Shown: positions 1 through 6,397, counted from the first letter of the stretch. The stretch: 9,806 bases of DNA from DATJLQ01 sp035509415 (GCA_035509415.1 DATJLQ010000179.1:1-9806), one strand, 5' to 3'. Notes: a model not told the origin generated them from the letters alone. A program made the numbers and translations.

Positions 1-75
1 CGCCCAGGCGCGATAGGATAAGCGCGCGCGACGCCCGCCCGATCGATCCCCCGGCGGCCGTTGCGACGCCATTGC

Positions 76-80
76 AGGAG
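76..80 (+). promoter_or_regulatory. Ribosome binding site of the GST gene
   Basis: An AGGAG stands 8 bases before the ATG at 89 and supports that start. The 75 bases to its left, up to the window edge, are G+C-rich and show no promoter that I can defend. Confidence 0.6.
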
Positions 81-88
81 CCCCGCCC

Positions 89-790
89 ATGATCGACCTC
101 TACGCCCTCACCAGCCCGAACGTGCAGAAGGTCTATCTCGCGCTCGAGGAGCTCGAGCTGCCGTACCGCGAGATCTTCATCGACGTATGGAAGGGCGATC
201 AGTTCAAGCCCGAGTTCCTCAAGGTGAACCCGAACGCCAAGATCCCGGCGATCGTCGATCACGAGGGGCCGGGAGGGAAGCCCTACACCGTGTTCGAATC
301 CGGCGCCATCCTGCTTTATCTCGCGGAGAAGACCGGGAAGCTTATGCCCAAGGAGCCGCGCGCGCGTTATGACGCGATCCAGTGGCTCATGATCCAGATG
401 ACCGGCGTCGGCCCCGCGCTCGGCCAGCTCACGCACTACAAGCGCTTCGCGCCCGCGGGCAACGAGTACGGCCTGAGCCGCCACCAGACCGAGGCGTTGC
501 GCCTCGCCGACGTGCTCGATGGGCGCCTCGGCGTCGCGCCCTTCCTCGGCGGCTCCGATTATTCGATCGCCGACGTCGCGACCTGGCCCTGGATGCGCAA
601 CCACGATTTCTTCGGCATCAAATGGGCCGAGCATCCGAACCTCGCGCGCTGGTTCGAGGCGATCGCGGCGCGCCCCGCGACCAAGCGCGCCCTCGCCAAG
701 ATCGACCTCATCAAGTCGAGCCGCGACCAGGCCAAGCCCGAGGACCTCGACCGGATTTTCGGCCGCGGCCGCTTCGCGCGCGCATCCTGA
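89..790 (+). CDS. Glutathione S-transferase family protein, Nu-class/YfcG-like
   Basis: A 233-residue soluble cytoplasmic GST-fold protein. The N-terminal thioredoxin-like domain (about residues 1-85) begins MIDLYALTSPNVQKV and contains KIPAIVDHEG (51-60) and the glutathione-contacting FESGAILLYLAEKTG (69-83). The all-helical C-terminal domain follows, with the YSIADVATWPW signature (158-168). The overall pattern, including Thr8 and Asn11 at the N-terminal active site in place of a catalytic Tyr/Cys, resembles E. coli YfcG and YghU. Those Nu-class enzymes bind two glutathiones and act as disulfide-bond oxidoreductases rather than classical conjugating transferases. That reaction is inferred from family resemblance; the physiological substrate is unknown. 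Compared with YfcG there is a slightly longer basic C-terminal tail (about 205-233). The start is supported by AGGAG 8 bases upstream. The next gene begins 42 bases downstream on the same strand, so co-transcription is possible. Confidence 0.93.
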   Translation: MIDLYALTSPNVQKVYLALEELELPYREIFIDVWKGDQFKPEFLKVNPNAKIPAIVDHEGPGGKPYTVFESGAILLYLAEKTGKLMPKEPRARYDAIQWLMIQMTGVGPALGQLTHYKRFAPAGNEYGLSRHQTEALRLADVLDGRLGVAPFLGGSDYSIADVATWPWMRNHDFFGIKWAEHPNLARWFEAIAARPATKRALAKIDLIKSSRDQAKPEDLDRIFGRGRFARAS

Positions 791-832
791 GGCGGGATTT
801 CGCCGAGTCGGGCGCGGTGATATCCTCGCCCC

Positions 833-1333
833 ATGGCGCTCCCTGACGACGCCGGACCTCTCGCCGAGGTCGACCGCATTCTTGCGCGTCTCGAGGACCC
901 GCTTCTGCGCGGGGTGGCGCTTTATTGGCGCGGGAAGCTGCGCAAGGACCGGCTCCCGGGGCAGCGCGATATCGACCCGGTCGAGATCCCCGATTTCCTG
1001 TCGCATCTCTACTTGATCGATGTCGAGCGCGCCCCGCTGCGCTTCCGCCACCGGCTGATCGGGACCCAGATCACCGAATGGGCCGGGCGCGACGCCACCG
1101 GCACCTATGTGGACGAGATCGATTACGGCCCCCATCGCGAGACCATGATCGCCGAATATTCCGACGTCGCGGCGCGCGGACTGCCGCGCTGCGACGATCT
1201 CGAGGCGCGTTGGCCCAACCCGGACTATAAATATTACACCCGCATCCTGTTCCCGCTCGCCTCCGACGGGCGCAGCGTGGACATGCTGTTTTGCGCCCTC
1301 AACGTGCATCCGCGCGGCCATCCGGACGGGTGA
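833..1333 (+). CDS. PAS_5-family (PAS-like sensory) domain protein
   Basis: A 166-residue protein matching the alphaproteobacterial PAS_5 (PF07310) family as I recall it. The conserved core is visible: GVALYWRGK (28-36), RDIDPVEIPDFLSHLYLIDVE (45-65), RFRHRLIGTQITEWAGRDATG (70-90) and a C-terminal strand region with RILFPLASDG (137-146). PAS_5 proteins are single-domain PAS-like modules without an attached kinase, cyclase or DNA-binding domain, and this one has none either. Their ligand and signalling partner are generally unknown, so no specific function is assigned. No signal peptide or membrane segment is seen, so it should be cytoplasmic. The ATG at 833 has no clear Shine-Dalgarno sequence; only a weak GGTGA lies about 12 bases upstream. 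The conserved core starts around residue 28, so the start fits the domain but is not proven. The preceding GST gene ends 42 bases earlier on the same strand. Confidence 0.85.
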   Translation: MALPDDAGPLAEVDRILARLEDPLLRGVALYWRGKLRKDRLPGQRDIDPVEIPDFLSHLYLIDVERAPLRFRHRLIGTQITEWAGRDATGTYVDEIDYGPHRETMIAEYSDVAARGLPRCDDLEARWPNPDYKYYTRILFPLASDGRSVDMLFCALNVHPRGHPDG

Positions 1334-1744
1334 GCGGCGACACCCGGAACAAACCGGGAAAACAGATGTATTTCGGCCATTTAGCCGGGAAAAGTGCGGG
1401 GCCCGAGGGCGTTGACGCCGGCGCCGATCAAGGGGCCTGTGCATAAGCCTCCGAGTCGTGCTATGGTTTCGCTAATGGAGGAGATGCACGCGGACCGTTC
1501 GGCCGTGAACGACAAAGGAAAATACGCGGCGCAGTCAACCTATCCGCCGAGCCGCCGAATCGGTGCGGCGCGGGGGATGGCGGGCGGTCTTGAGGAGAAG
1601 GGGGCTTCACCATCGTCGACCATCGCAGTTGCGGCCTGAAGGGTCGGGGCTCGGCGCGCCGCGGAGCGCGCGTGGCGTCGTACCTGCGGGCGCAGGACGA
1701 GGGGCGGAGTCGGCGCGCGATCTCGCCTAGCTGATCGCAGGAAT

Positions 1745-1779
1745 TTCCGGCGCCCCGGTGGGATGGCGGTGCGCCGGAA
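1745..1779 (+). repeat. Inverted repeat (hairpin) in the cold-shock gene leader
   Basis: TTCCGGCGC at 1745-1753 is perfectly complementary to GCGCCGGAA at 1771-1779, giving a 9-base-pair stem with a 17-base loop, about 95 bases before the csp start codon. No T-run follows, so it does not look like an intrinsic terminator. If the csp transcript starts upstream of it, it would be a structured element of the 5' leader. Long structured leaders that respond to temperature are known for some csp mRNAs; that this one does so is inference. Confidence 0.45.
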
Positions 1780-1823
1780 TCATTGAACGAGAGCCATCCT
1801 CAACAGTGCGGTAAGGCCGCCGG

Positions 1824-1838
1824 CCGGCACCAAGCCGG
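1824..1838 (+). repeat. Short hairpin shortly upstream of the csp start
   Basis: CCGGC at 1824-1828 pairs with GCCGG at 1834-1838 around the loop ACCAA. It ends 35 bases before the csp ATG. In a sequence this G+C-rich, a 5-base-pair stem is weak evidence on its own. It is recorded because it lies in the same probable leader as the stronger hairpin at 1745-1779. Confidence 0.3.
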
Positions 1839-1873
1839 GATGGGGCCGCGACGCGACATGGAGTGCAGAGAAT

Positions 1874-2083
1874 ATGTCAGTTGGCACGGTTAAGTGGTTC
1901 AACGCCACGAAGGGTTACGGCTTCATCCAGCCCGAGGACGGTTCGAAGGACGTGTTCGTCCATATCTCGGCGGTACAGCGCGCCGGGCTTCAGGGCCTGC
2001 GCGAGGGGCAAAAGATTCGCTACGAGTTGATGATGGGGCGGAACGGCAAGAGCTCCGCGGAAAATCTCTCCGTCGTCGACTAA
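1874..2083 (+). CDS. Cold-shock protein, CspA family
   Basis: A 69-residue single cold-shock domain protein, the usual length for the CspA family. It shows the canonical MSVGTVKWFNATKGYGFI opening with the RNP1 nucleic-acid-binding motif KGYGFI (13-18), RNP2 as VFVHI (27-31), and the conserved EGQKIRYEL strand (44-52). Such proteins form a five-stranded beta barrel that binds single-stranded RNA and DNA and act as RNA chaperones in the cytoplasm. Whether this copy is cold-induced or constitutive cannot be read from the protein. The ATG is preceded by GGAG at 1860-1863 (10 bases away) and AGAG at 1867-1870 (3 bases away), neither ideally spaced. A long gene-free stretch with hairpins precedes it, compatible with post-transcriptional control, and a strong hairpin follows it. 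It appears to be a single-gene unit. Confidence 0.96.
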   Translation: MSVGTVKWFNATKGYGFIQPEDGSKDVFVHISAVQRAGLQGLREGQKIRYELMMGRNGKSSAENLSVVD

Positions 2084-2107
2084 CGATTCTGCGCGCCCCT
2101 GGGGGAC

Positions 2108-2141
2108 GGGGCAGCCGTAGGGGCCTTCGGGCCCATGCCCC
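2108..2141 (+). terminator. Strong UUCG-loop hairpin after csp, probable terminator or mRNA stabiliser
   Basis: An inner stem GGGCC (2121-2125) and GGCCC (2130-2134) closes a TTCG tetraloop. It is extended by an outer stem, GGGGCA (2108-2113) with TGCCCC (2136-2141), separated by a 7-base bulge on the left and one base on the right. C(UUCG)G loops are unusually stable in RNA. The structure begins 24 bases after the csp stop codon. No T-tract follows, so termination would be imperfect or Rho-assisted; protecting the mRNA 3' end is an alternative role. Confidence 0.5.
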
Positions 2142-2301
2142 CCGCGAGCGATCGACGATGGAGCGCCCGGACCATTGGTCCGCGGCGCGCGTCGCGCTTT
2201 TCCGAGGCCGCGCCGGGAATCGCCGTTGCCGCCGTATGATGAAAAGCCAGCGGGCGGCTCCACTCCTCCAGCCAACCCCCCGAAAGGGCCGCAAGCGGCG
2301 A

Positions 2302-2339
2302 CGCACGGCCGGCTCGCGCTCGGATGAGCCGGTCGTGCG
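2302..2339. terminator. Long inverted repeat between convergent genes, probable bidirectional terminator
   Basis: The 14-base arm at 2302-2315 is complementary to that at 2326-2339 around a 10-base loop. The one imperfect pair is a G-U wobble in the rightward transcript and a C-A mismatch in the leftward one. The structure lies 21 bases beyond the stop of the leftward DUF2794 gene and downstream of csp, the expected place for a shared terminator. There is no T-run on either side. The rest of the 277-base convergent gap (2084-2360) contains no gene that I can support, only small hairpins such as GCCGC-AA-GCGGC at 2288-2299. Confidence 0.55.
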
Positions 2340-2360
2340 CCCGCATGTCCGGAATTCGGC

Positions 2361-2705
2361 CTAGGCGCCGCTCGAGACCAGCGTGAGGCGGCGCTTGAAC
2401 ACGCCCAGCACGTCCCCGAGCGTCGTGCTGCGCACGATGAGGCGGCCGCCCGCCGTCACCTGATAGAGGCTATGGCCGGTCGCGTCGGGCGCGAACTTGA
2501 CGATGGTGAAGGCGGGCCCCTCGAGCCGGTGGCGGAACGCCATGAAGCGCGCGCGCGAGGTGTCGTGCTGGATCGCGTAGTCGCGCCATTCGCCGCTCGC
2601 GACGCGGCGGCTGTAGACCTGGAGCAGCTGGTTCAGTTCCTGGCGGGTGAAGTGCACGAGGCCGCGGCGACGCCTGAAATCGTCGAGCCGAACCAGCCTG
2701 GCCAT
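2361..2705 (-). CDS. DUF2794 domain-containing protein
   Basis: A 114-residue protein starting MARLVRLDDFRRRRG. It matches the alphaproteobacterial DUF2794 family (PF10984) as I remember it: the diagnostic block is FTRQELNQLLQVYSRRVASG followed by EWRDYAIQHD (residues 19-48), and a C-terminal part with YQVTAGGRLIVRSTTLGDVLGV (81-102) resembles the family's strand-and-helix end. The function of this family is unknown; I see no catalytic motif, signal peptide or membrane segment, so it is probably a small cytoplasmic protein. The frame stays open upstream to 3020, but the ATG at 2705 is the clear start: GGAGGT (complement at 2713-2718) stands 7 bases before it and family homology begins just after. 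It is transcribed divergently from the TPR-bamB-der cluster and convergently with csp. Confidence 0.88.
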   Translation of the reverse strand: MARLVRLDDFRRRRGLVHFTRQELNQLLQVYSRRVASGEWRDYAIQHDTSRARFMAFRHRLEGPAFTIVKFAPDATGHSLYQVTAGGRLIVRSTTLGDVLGVFKRRLTLVSSGA

Positions 2706-2740
2706 GGGCCGCACCTCCGGGGCGCCAACGCGATGCGGAC

Positions 2741-2769
2741 AGTGTTCCCCATTTCGCCCCCCCTGTCCA
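2741..2769 (-). promoter_or_regulatory. Possible promoter of the DUF2794 gene
   Basis: On the minus strand, TGGACA (complement of 2764-2769) and AACACT (complement of 2741-2746) are separated by exactly 17 bases. The -35-like box matches the sigma-70 consensus at five of six positions, but the -10-like box at only three. It is correctly placed about 35 bases before the start codon at 2705. The match is weak and could be chance. Confidence 0.3.
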
Positions 2770-2837
2770 GGGTCGCGCCCGAGCGCTGAGGGCGGAATTC
2801 CGGGCGTTTCCGGGTCGGGTGCGGCGGGCGTGAGCGT

Positions 2838-2866
2838 TTGCCAAGCCGGGGCCTCGCGGCTATTGT
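2838..2866 (+). promoter_or_regulatory. Probable sigma-70 promoter for the TPR-bamB-der cluster
   Basis: TTGCCA at 2838-2843 (five of six consensus -35 bases) and TATTGT at 2861-2866 (four of six -10 bases) are separated by exactly 17 bases. Transcription would start near 2873, leaving a leader of about 32 bases before the TTG start at 2905 with its own ribosome binding site. It lies in the 199-base divergent gap (2706-2904), where a promoter is required by gene orientation. Confidence 0.55.
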
Positions 2867-2904
2867 ACGGCCCCGCTCGGGCGGCGGGCGACGGGAGGTT
2901 CGGG

Positions 2905-3549
2905 TTGAGCGATATTTTTCGGGAGATCGAGGAAGATCTCCAACGCGATCGGCTGCAAAAGCTGTGGAAGAAGTACGGCGTGGTGGTGATCGCGGCGGCG
3001 GTGGTGCTCGTCATCGGCACCGGCGGCTGGGAGGCGTGGTCCGCCTATCGCCGCCATGAGAACGAGGCGATGGGGGCGCGCTACGCGGACGCCCTCAGGC
3101 TCGCGTCCGACGGCAAGACCGCCGCGGCCGAGGCGAGCTTCGCCAAGATCGCGGCCGACGCCTCCTCGGGTTACGGCGTGCTGGCGCGGCTCCAACAGGC
3201 GGCCCTCCTGATCAAGGAAGGCAAGACGGCCGACGCGATCGCGCTCTACGACAAGCTCGCCGCCGATGGCGACGCGGACCGGCCTTATCGCGATCTCGCC
3301 ATCCTGCTCTCGGTCTATAACGACATGGCCACGGGCAATCCGAAGACGCTCTCCGATCGCCTGGCCCCGCTCACCGAGGCGGGCAATCCGTGGCGCAACT
3401 CCGCACTCGAGCTCCAGGCGCTCCTCGCCCAGCGCACGGGCGACACGGCGCGCGCCGAGCAGCTTTTGGCCCAGATCTCCGACGACGGCACCGCTCCCCC
3501 CGACATTCGCGCGCGCGCGGCCGAGCTTCTCGCGGCGCTCAAGAAATGA
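2905..3549 (+). CDS. YfgM-like TPR inner-membrane protein (TPR_21 family)
   Basis: A 214-residue protein with an N-terminal cytoplasmic stub (LSDIFREIEEDLQRDRLQKLWKKYG), one membrane-spanning segment at about residues 25-42 (VVVIAAAVVLVIGTGGW) and a helical, Ala/Leu-rich periplasmic domain with degenerate TPR-type helix pairs (about 55-214). This is the layout of TPR_21 (PF09976) proteins, whose E. coli member YfgM is an ancillary SecYEG subunit linked to periplasmic chaperones. Its gene likewise precedes bamB and der. A role at the translocon or in envelope protein maturation is therefore inferred, not shown. The start is taken as TTG at 2905 because GGGAGG (2893-2898) sits 6 bases before it and the family N-terminus, commonly MSDIFRE, begins there. 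The frame is open farther upstream without homology. Its stop overlaps the bamB start (ATGA), indicating translational coupling. Confidence 0.88.
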   Translation: MSDIFREIEEDLQRDRLQKLWKKYGVVVIAAAVVLVIGTGGWEAWSAYRRHENEAMGARYADALRLASDGKTAAAEASFAKIAADASSGYGVLARLQQAALLIKEGKTADAIALYDKLAADGDADRPYRDLAILLSVYNDMATGNPKTLSDRLAPLTEAGNPWRNSALELQALLAQRTGDTARAEQLLAQISDDGTAPPDIRARAAELLAALKK

Positions 3550-4901
3550 CCGAGGGTCACGTGGCGCGACGGTTGCTCGCACTCCTCCCCGTGCTCGCGC
3601 TCGCGCTGGCGCTCAACGGCTGCGACACGGTCAAGGACTTCTTCAACACGGGCAACAAGAAAGAGCCGCTCAAGGGCACGCGCATCTCGGTCCTGGTGGG
3701 CAACCCGGCACTCGCGCCCGACACGGCGATCCTCGACAAGCCGGTCGTCCTGCCGCCGCCGCACGTCGACGCCGATTGGCCGCAATCGGGCGGCGTTCCG
3801 TCCCACATGATGGGGAACCTGACGCTCAATCCCGACTTCAAGCGCGTCTGGAGTTCCAGCATCGGCGAGGGCAAGAGCGACGAGTGGAAGCATCTCGCAA
3901 CGCCCGTGGTCGCGGGCGGCCACGTCTACACGATGGACACGGATTCGGTGGTGCGCGCGTTCGACGCCAAGGACGGCGCGCGCCTCTGGAGCACCGACAC
4001 CCATCCCTCGGGCGACGTCGGCGACGGCGACGTGGGCGGCGGCGTCGCCTACGGCGACGGCATGCTCTACGTCACCAACAATTACGGCCAGGCGCTCGAG
4101 CTCGATCCCGCGACCGGCAAGATCGTCTGGCGCCGCTCGCTCGGCGGCCCGACGCGCGCCGCGCCCACGATCGCCGACGGGCGCGTGTTCGTGGTCACCG
4201 CCGACAACCAGACCCACGCCCTCAACGCCAAGACCGGCACCGTCGAGTGGACCCATTCCGGCCTCTCGGAGATCACCACGCTCCTCGGCAGCGCGAGCCC
4301 GGCCTACGACAACGGCGTCGTCATGGTGCCCTACAGCTCGGGCGAGATCTACGCGCTGCGCGCCGACAACGGGCGCGAAATCTGGTCCGACACGCTGGCC
4401 GCGATCCGGCGCGTCGATTCGGTGCTCGCGCTCGCCGACATCCGCGCCGACCCGGTAATCGACCGCGACCTCATGATCGCGATCGGCCATAGCGGGCGCA
4501 TGGTCGCGATCGACATGCGCTCGGGCGGGCGCGCGTGGGAGGACCCGATCGGCGGCATCTCGATGCCCTGGGTCGCGGGCGACTACGTCTATGTCGTGAC
4601 CAACGAGAACAAGCTCGTGTGCCTGACGCGCAACGAGGGGCAGGTGCGCTGGATCACCCAGCTCGACCTGTGGCGCGACCCCGAGGACAAGACCGAGCCC
4701 GCGGTGTGGCTCGGCCCGGTGCTCGCGGGCAACGAGCTGATCCTGGTCGCGAACAGCAGCCGCATCCTGGTGGTCTCGCCCTATACCGGCCAGGTGCTGA
4801 CCACGATCGACACGAGCGATCCGGTGACCGTGCCGCCGATCGTGGCCGACCGCACGCTTTACATCCTGACCGACGCCGGCGACCTCAAGGCCTACCGGTA
4901 G
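3546..4901 (+). CDS. bamB: Outer membrane protein assembly factor BamB (beta-propeller lipoprotein)
   Basis: A 451-residue lipoprotein component of the BAM complex, which folds and inserts beta-barrel proteins into the outer membrane. The N-terminus has a basic start, a hydrophobic core (about 10-23) and a lipobox ending LNGC with the lipidated Cys at 26; Asn at -2 is unusual but tolerated. About 80-451 form PQQ-like beta-propeller blades, visible as repeats ending in [A/N]xxG-x-x-x-W near 141-148, 188-195, 228-235, 273-280, 324-331 and 362-369, plus a later variant (411-419) and a closing strand (438-450). The block DIRADPVIDRDLMIAIGHSG (298-317) corresponds to the conserved DxDxxP region of BamB. 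It is not a PQQ enzyme; no catalytic residues are expected. The ATG overlaps the TPR stop codon. A GTG at 3561, five codons in, has a better Shine-Dalgarno (GAGGG, 4 bases away) and would still leave a functional signal peptide. Confidence 0.94.
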   Translation: MTEGHVARRLLALLPVLALALALNGCDTVKDFFNTGNKKEPLKGTRISVLVGNPALAPDTAILDKPVVLPPPHVDADWPQSGGVPSHMMGNLTLNPDFKRVWSSSIGEGKSDEWKHLATPVVAGGHVYTMDTDSVVRAFDAKDGARLWSTDTHPSGDVGDGDVGGGVAYGDGMLYVTNNYGQALELDPATGKIVWRRSLGGPTRAAPTIADGRVFVVTADNQTHALNAKTGTVEWTHSGLSEITTLLGSASPAYDNGVVMVPYSSGEIYALRADNGREIWSDTLAAIRRVDSVLALADIRADPVIDRDLMIAIGHSGRMVAIDMRSGGRAWEDPIGGISMPWVAGDYVYVVTNENKLVCLTRNEGQVRWITQLDLWRDPEDKTEPAVWLGPVLAGNELILVANSSRILVVSPYTGQVLTTIDTSDPVTVPPIVADRTLYILTDAGDLKAYR

Positions 4902-4927
4902 GGCCCCGATCGGCCGGGTCCGGGGCC
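4902..4927 (+). repeat. Hairpin in the bamB-der intergenic gap
   Basis: GGCCCCG at 4902-4908 is perfectly complementary to CGGGGCC at 4921-4927, with a 12-base loop. It starts immediately after the bamB stop and ends 9 bases before the der ribosome binding site. No T-run follows. It could lower read-through into der or protect the bamB mRNA end, or be a by-product of high G+C content. Confidence 0.4.
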
Positions 4928-4947
4928 GAGAACCTTAGGAGCGGGCC

Positions 4948-6369
4948 ATGTTCACCGTGGCCATCGTCGGCCGCCCCAATGTCGGGAAGTCGACGCTGTT
5001 CAATCGGCTGGTCGGCCGGCGCGTGGCGCTGGTCGACGACGCGGCCGGCGTCACGCGCGACCGGCGCGAGGGCCGGGTCGAGACGCGCGGGCTCGTGTTC
5101 GACGCGCTCGACACCGCCGGGCTCGAGGACGCGAAGCCGGGCTCGCTCGCGGCGCGCATGTCGGACGCGACCGAGCGCGCGGTCGGCGACGCCGATCTCG
5201 CGTTGCTCGTGGTCGATGGGCGCGCCGGGATCACGCCGGTCGACGCCCATTTCGCGCGCCGCCTCAGGAAGCTCGCGACGCCCGTGATCCTGGTCGCGAA
5301 CAAGCGCGAGGGACGGGCGAACGAGGCGGCGCTCGCCGAGTGCCACGCGCTCGGCCTCGGCGCGCCGATCGCGATCTCGGCCGAGCACGGGCTCGGCATT
5401 CCCGATCTCCTGGATGCGATCCGCGCCCGCATGCCGCCGGCACGCGAGCCGGCGGCCGAGCCCGGCACGCCGGAATCCGATGCGCCGGAATCCGATGCGC
5501 CTGACTCTGACACGCCGGAATCCGACGCACTTGAGTCGGAGCCGGCCGACGAACTCAAGCGCCCGTTGCAGCTCGCGATCCTGGGCCGGCCGAATGTCGG
5601 AAAATCGACCCTCGCCAACCGGCTCATCGGCGCCGAGCGGCTCCTGACCGGGCCCGAGCCGGGCATCACGCGCGATGCGATCGGCCTCGACTGGGACTAT
5701 CGCGGGCGCGCGATCCATCTGGTCGACACGGCCGGGCTGCGCCGGCGCGGCAAGGTGACCGACCGGCTCGAGCGCCTCTCGGCCTCGGCCACGTACGAGG
5801 CGGTGCGCTACGCCGAGGTGGTGCTGCTCGTGGTCGAGGGCACCGACCCGATCAACAAGCAGGATCTCGGCCTCGCGCGCCTCGTGCTCGAGGAGGGGAG
5901 GGCGCTCGCGATCGCGGTCAACAAATGGGACGCGGTGCGCGACCGCCGGAAGGCCTTGGTCGAGCTCGATCAGCGTCTCGAGATCTCGCTCGCGCAGGCG
6001 AAGGGGATCGAGGCGATCCCGGTTTCGGCCAAGACCGGGCTCGGGCTCGAGAAAATGATGGCGGCGGCCTTCGAAGCGCACCGGCGCTGGAACGCGCGCA
6101 TTACGACGTCGCGCCTCAATCGCTTCCTCGCCGAGGTGGTCGAGGCGCACCCGCCGCCGCTCTCCTCCGGCCGGCGCAGCAAGATCCGCTTCATCGCCCA
6201 GCCCAAGACGCGTCCGCCGACCTTCGCGCTCTTCGGCAACAAGCTCGAGGACCTGCCCGAGAGCTACCTGCGCTACCTCACCAACGCCATGCGCGAGGCC
6301 TTCGACTTGCCCGGCGTGCCGATCCGACTCACATTACGGCGGGGCGAAAACCCCTATCACCGGAAGTAA
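4948..6369 (+). CDS. der: Ribosome biogenesis GTPase Der (EngA)
   Basis: A 473-residue double GTPase required for assembly of the 50S ribosomal subunit. GTPase domain 1 shows the P-loop GRPNVGKST (8-16), DTAG (55-58) and NKRE (118-121); Glu in place of Asp in NKxD is, as far as I recall, usual in alphaproteobacterial Der. GTPase domain 2 has GRPNVGKST (213-221), DTAG (260-263) and a canonical NKWD (325-328). The C-terminal KH-like domain (about 380-473) contains RSKIRFIAQPKTRPPTFALF. The two G domains are joined by an acidic linker (about 165-205) containing five copies of a [T/A]PESD-type pentapeptide, described as a separate repeat. The start is supported by AGGAG (4937-4941) 6 bases before the ATG and by MFTVAIVGRPNVGKS being the family N-terminus. 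It follows bamB by 46 bases, as in E. coli, and probably shares the transcript. Confidence 0.97.
   Translation: MFTVAIVGRPNVGKSTLFNRLVGRRVALVDDAAGVTRDRREGRVETRGLVFDALDTAGLEDAKPGSLAARMSDATERAVGDADLALLVVDGRAGITPVDAHFARRLRKLATPVILVANKREGRANEAALAECHALGLGAPIAISAEHGLGIPDLLDAIRARMPPAREPAAEPGTPESDAPESDAPDSDTPESDALESEPADELKRPLQLAILGRPNVGKSTLANRLIGAERLLTGPEPGITRDAIGLDWDYRGRAIHLVDTAGLRRRGKVTDRLERLSASATYEAVRYAEVVLLVVEGTDPINKQDLGLARLVLEEGRALAIAVNKWDAVRDRRKALVELDQRLEISLAQAKGIEAIPVSAKTGLGLEKMMAAAFEAHRRWNARITTSRLNRFLAEVVEAHPPPLSSGRRSKIRFIAQPKTRPPTFALFGNKLEDLPESYLRYLTNAMREAFDLPGVPIRLTLRRGENPYHRK
5467..5541 (+). repeat. Five tandem 15-base repeats coding the acidic linker of Der
   Basis: Five consecutive 15-base units begin at 5467, 5482, 5497, 5512 and 5527, encoding TPESD, APESD, APDSD, TPESD and ALESE (Der residues 174-198). 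Units 1, 2 and 4 differ by one or two bases; units 3 and 5 have diverged more, mostly keeping the acidic/serine character. The unit length is a multiple of three, so copy-number changes keep the frame. The repeat lies between the two GTPase domains, where length variation should be tolerated. Confidence 0.85.
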
Positions 6370-6397
6370 GCGCCCGCCGCCCGCCCAGAACCGCCGC

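Larger units (their letters stand above)
1334..1873 (+). other. 540-base region without a convincing gene; csp upstream/leader region
   Basis: No protein gene is supported here. A GTG-started frame at 1394-1639 exists, but it uses codons atypical of the neighbours (TCA, CGA, GGA, AAA), is low-complexity and has no family resemblance. A GGAGGAG at 1477-1483 abuts an ATG with no spacing and is probably chance. The first 60 bases are relatively A+T-rich, hold a weak hairpin (CCCGG at 1343-1347, CCGGG at 1354-1358) and two copies of CCGGGAAAA (1354-1362, 1385-1393). The last 130 bases contain two further inverted repeats just before the csp gene, listed separately. The stretch probably carries the csp promoter and a long structured leader, and possibly a small RNA, but I could not fix a promoter. 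Confidence 0.5.

Noticed and set aside
1412..1446. TTGACG at 1412-1417 with a CATAAG at 1442-1447 as a possible promoter
   Set aside because: The spacer is 24 bases, too long for sigma-70, and no better -10 box lies at 16-18 bases.
1394..1639. 81-codon GTG-started reading frame upstream of csp, with a GGAGGAG inside it
   Set aside because: Codon use is unlike the neighbouring genes, there is no domain resemblance, the purine-rich stretch directly abuts an ATG with no spacing, and the composition is low-complexity.
2361..3020. DUF2794 protein extended upstream to 219 residues
   Set aside because: The extra N-terminal part has no homology, would overlap the divergent TPR gene, and the internal ATG at 2705 has a textbook ribosome binding site.
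3315..4490. 391-codon minus-strand frame opposite bamB
   Set aside because: It is rich in Arg/Val/Asp/His with no recognisable domain, and is a mirror of the propeller repeats on the coding strand.
3546..4901. PQQ-dependent dehydrogenase
   Set aside because: The propeller repeats resemble those of PQQ enzymes, but the lipoprotein signal, the length and the gene context identify BamB, and I see no PQQ or metal-binding catalytic residues.
5299..5310. NKRE in place of NKxD in the first G domain of Der as a possible defect
   Set aside because: To my recollection, Glu at this position is common in alphaproteobacterial Der proteins, so it is a lineage trait rather than a lesion.
4885..6150. Very long minus-strand reading frame opposite der (421 codons)
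   Set aside because: It is the antisense shadow of a well-supported GTPase gene; stop codons are rare on both strands at this G+C content and the translation is Arg-rich with no family resemblance.
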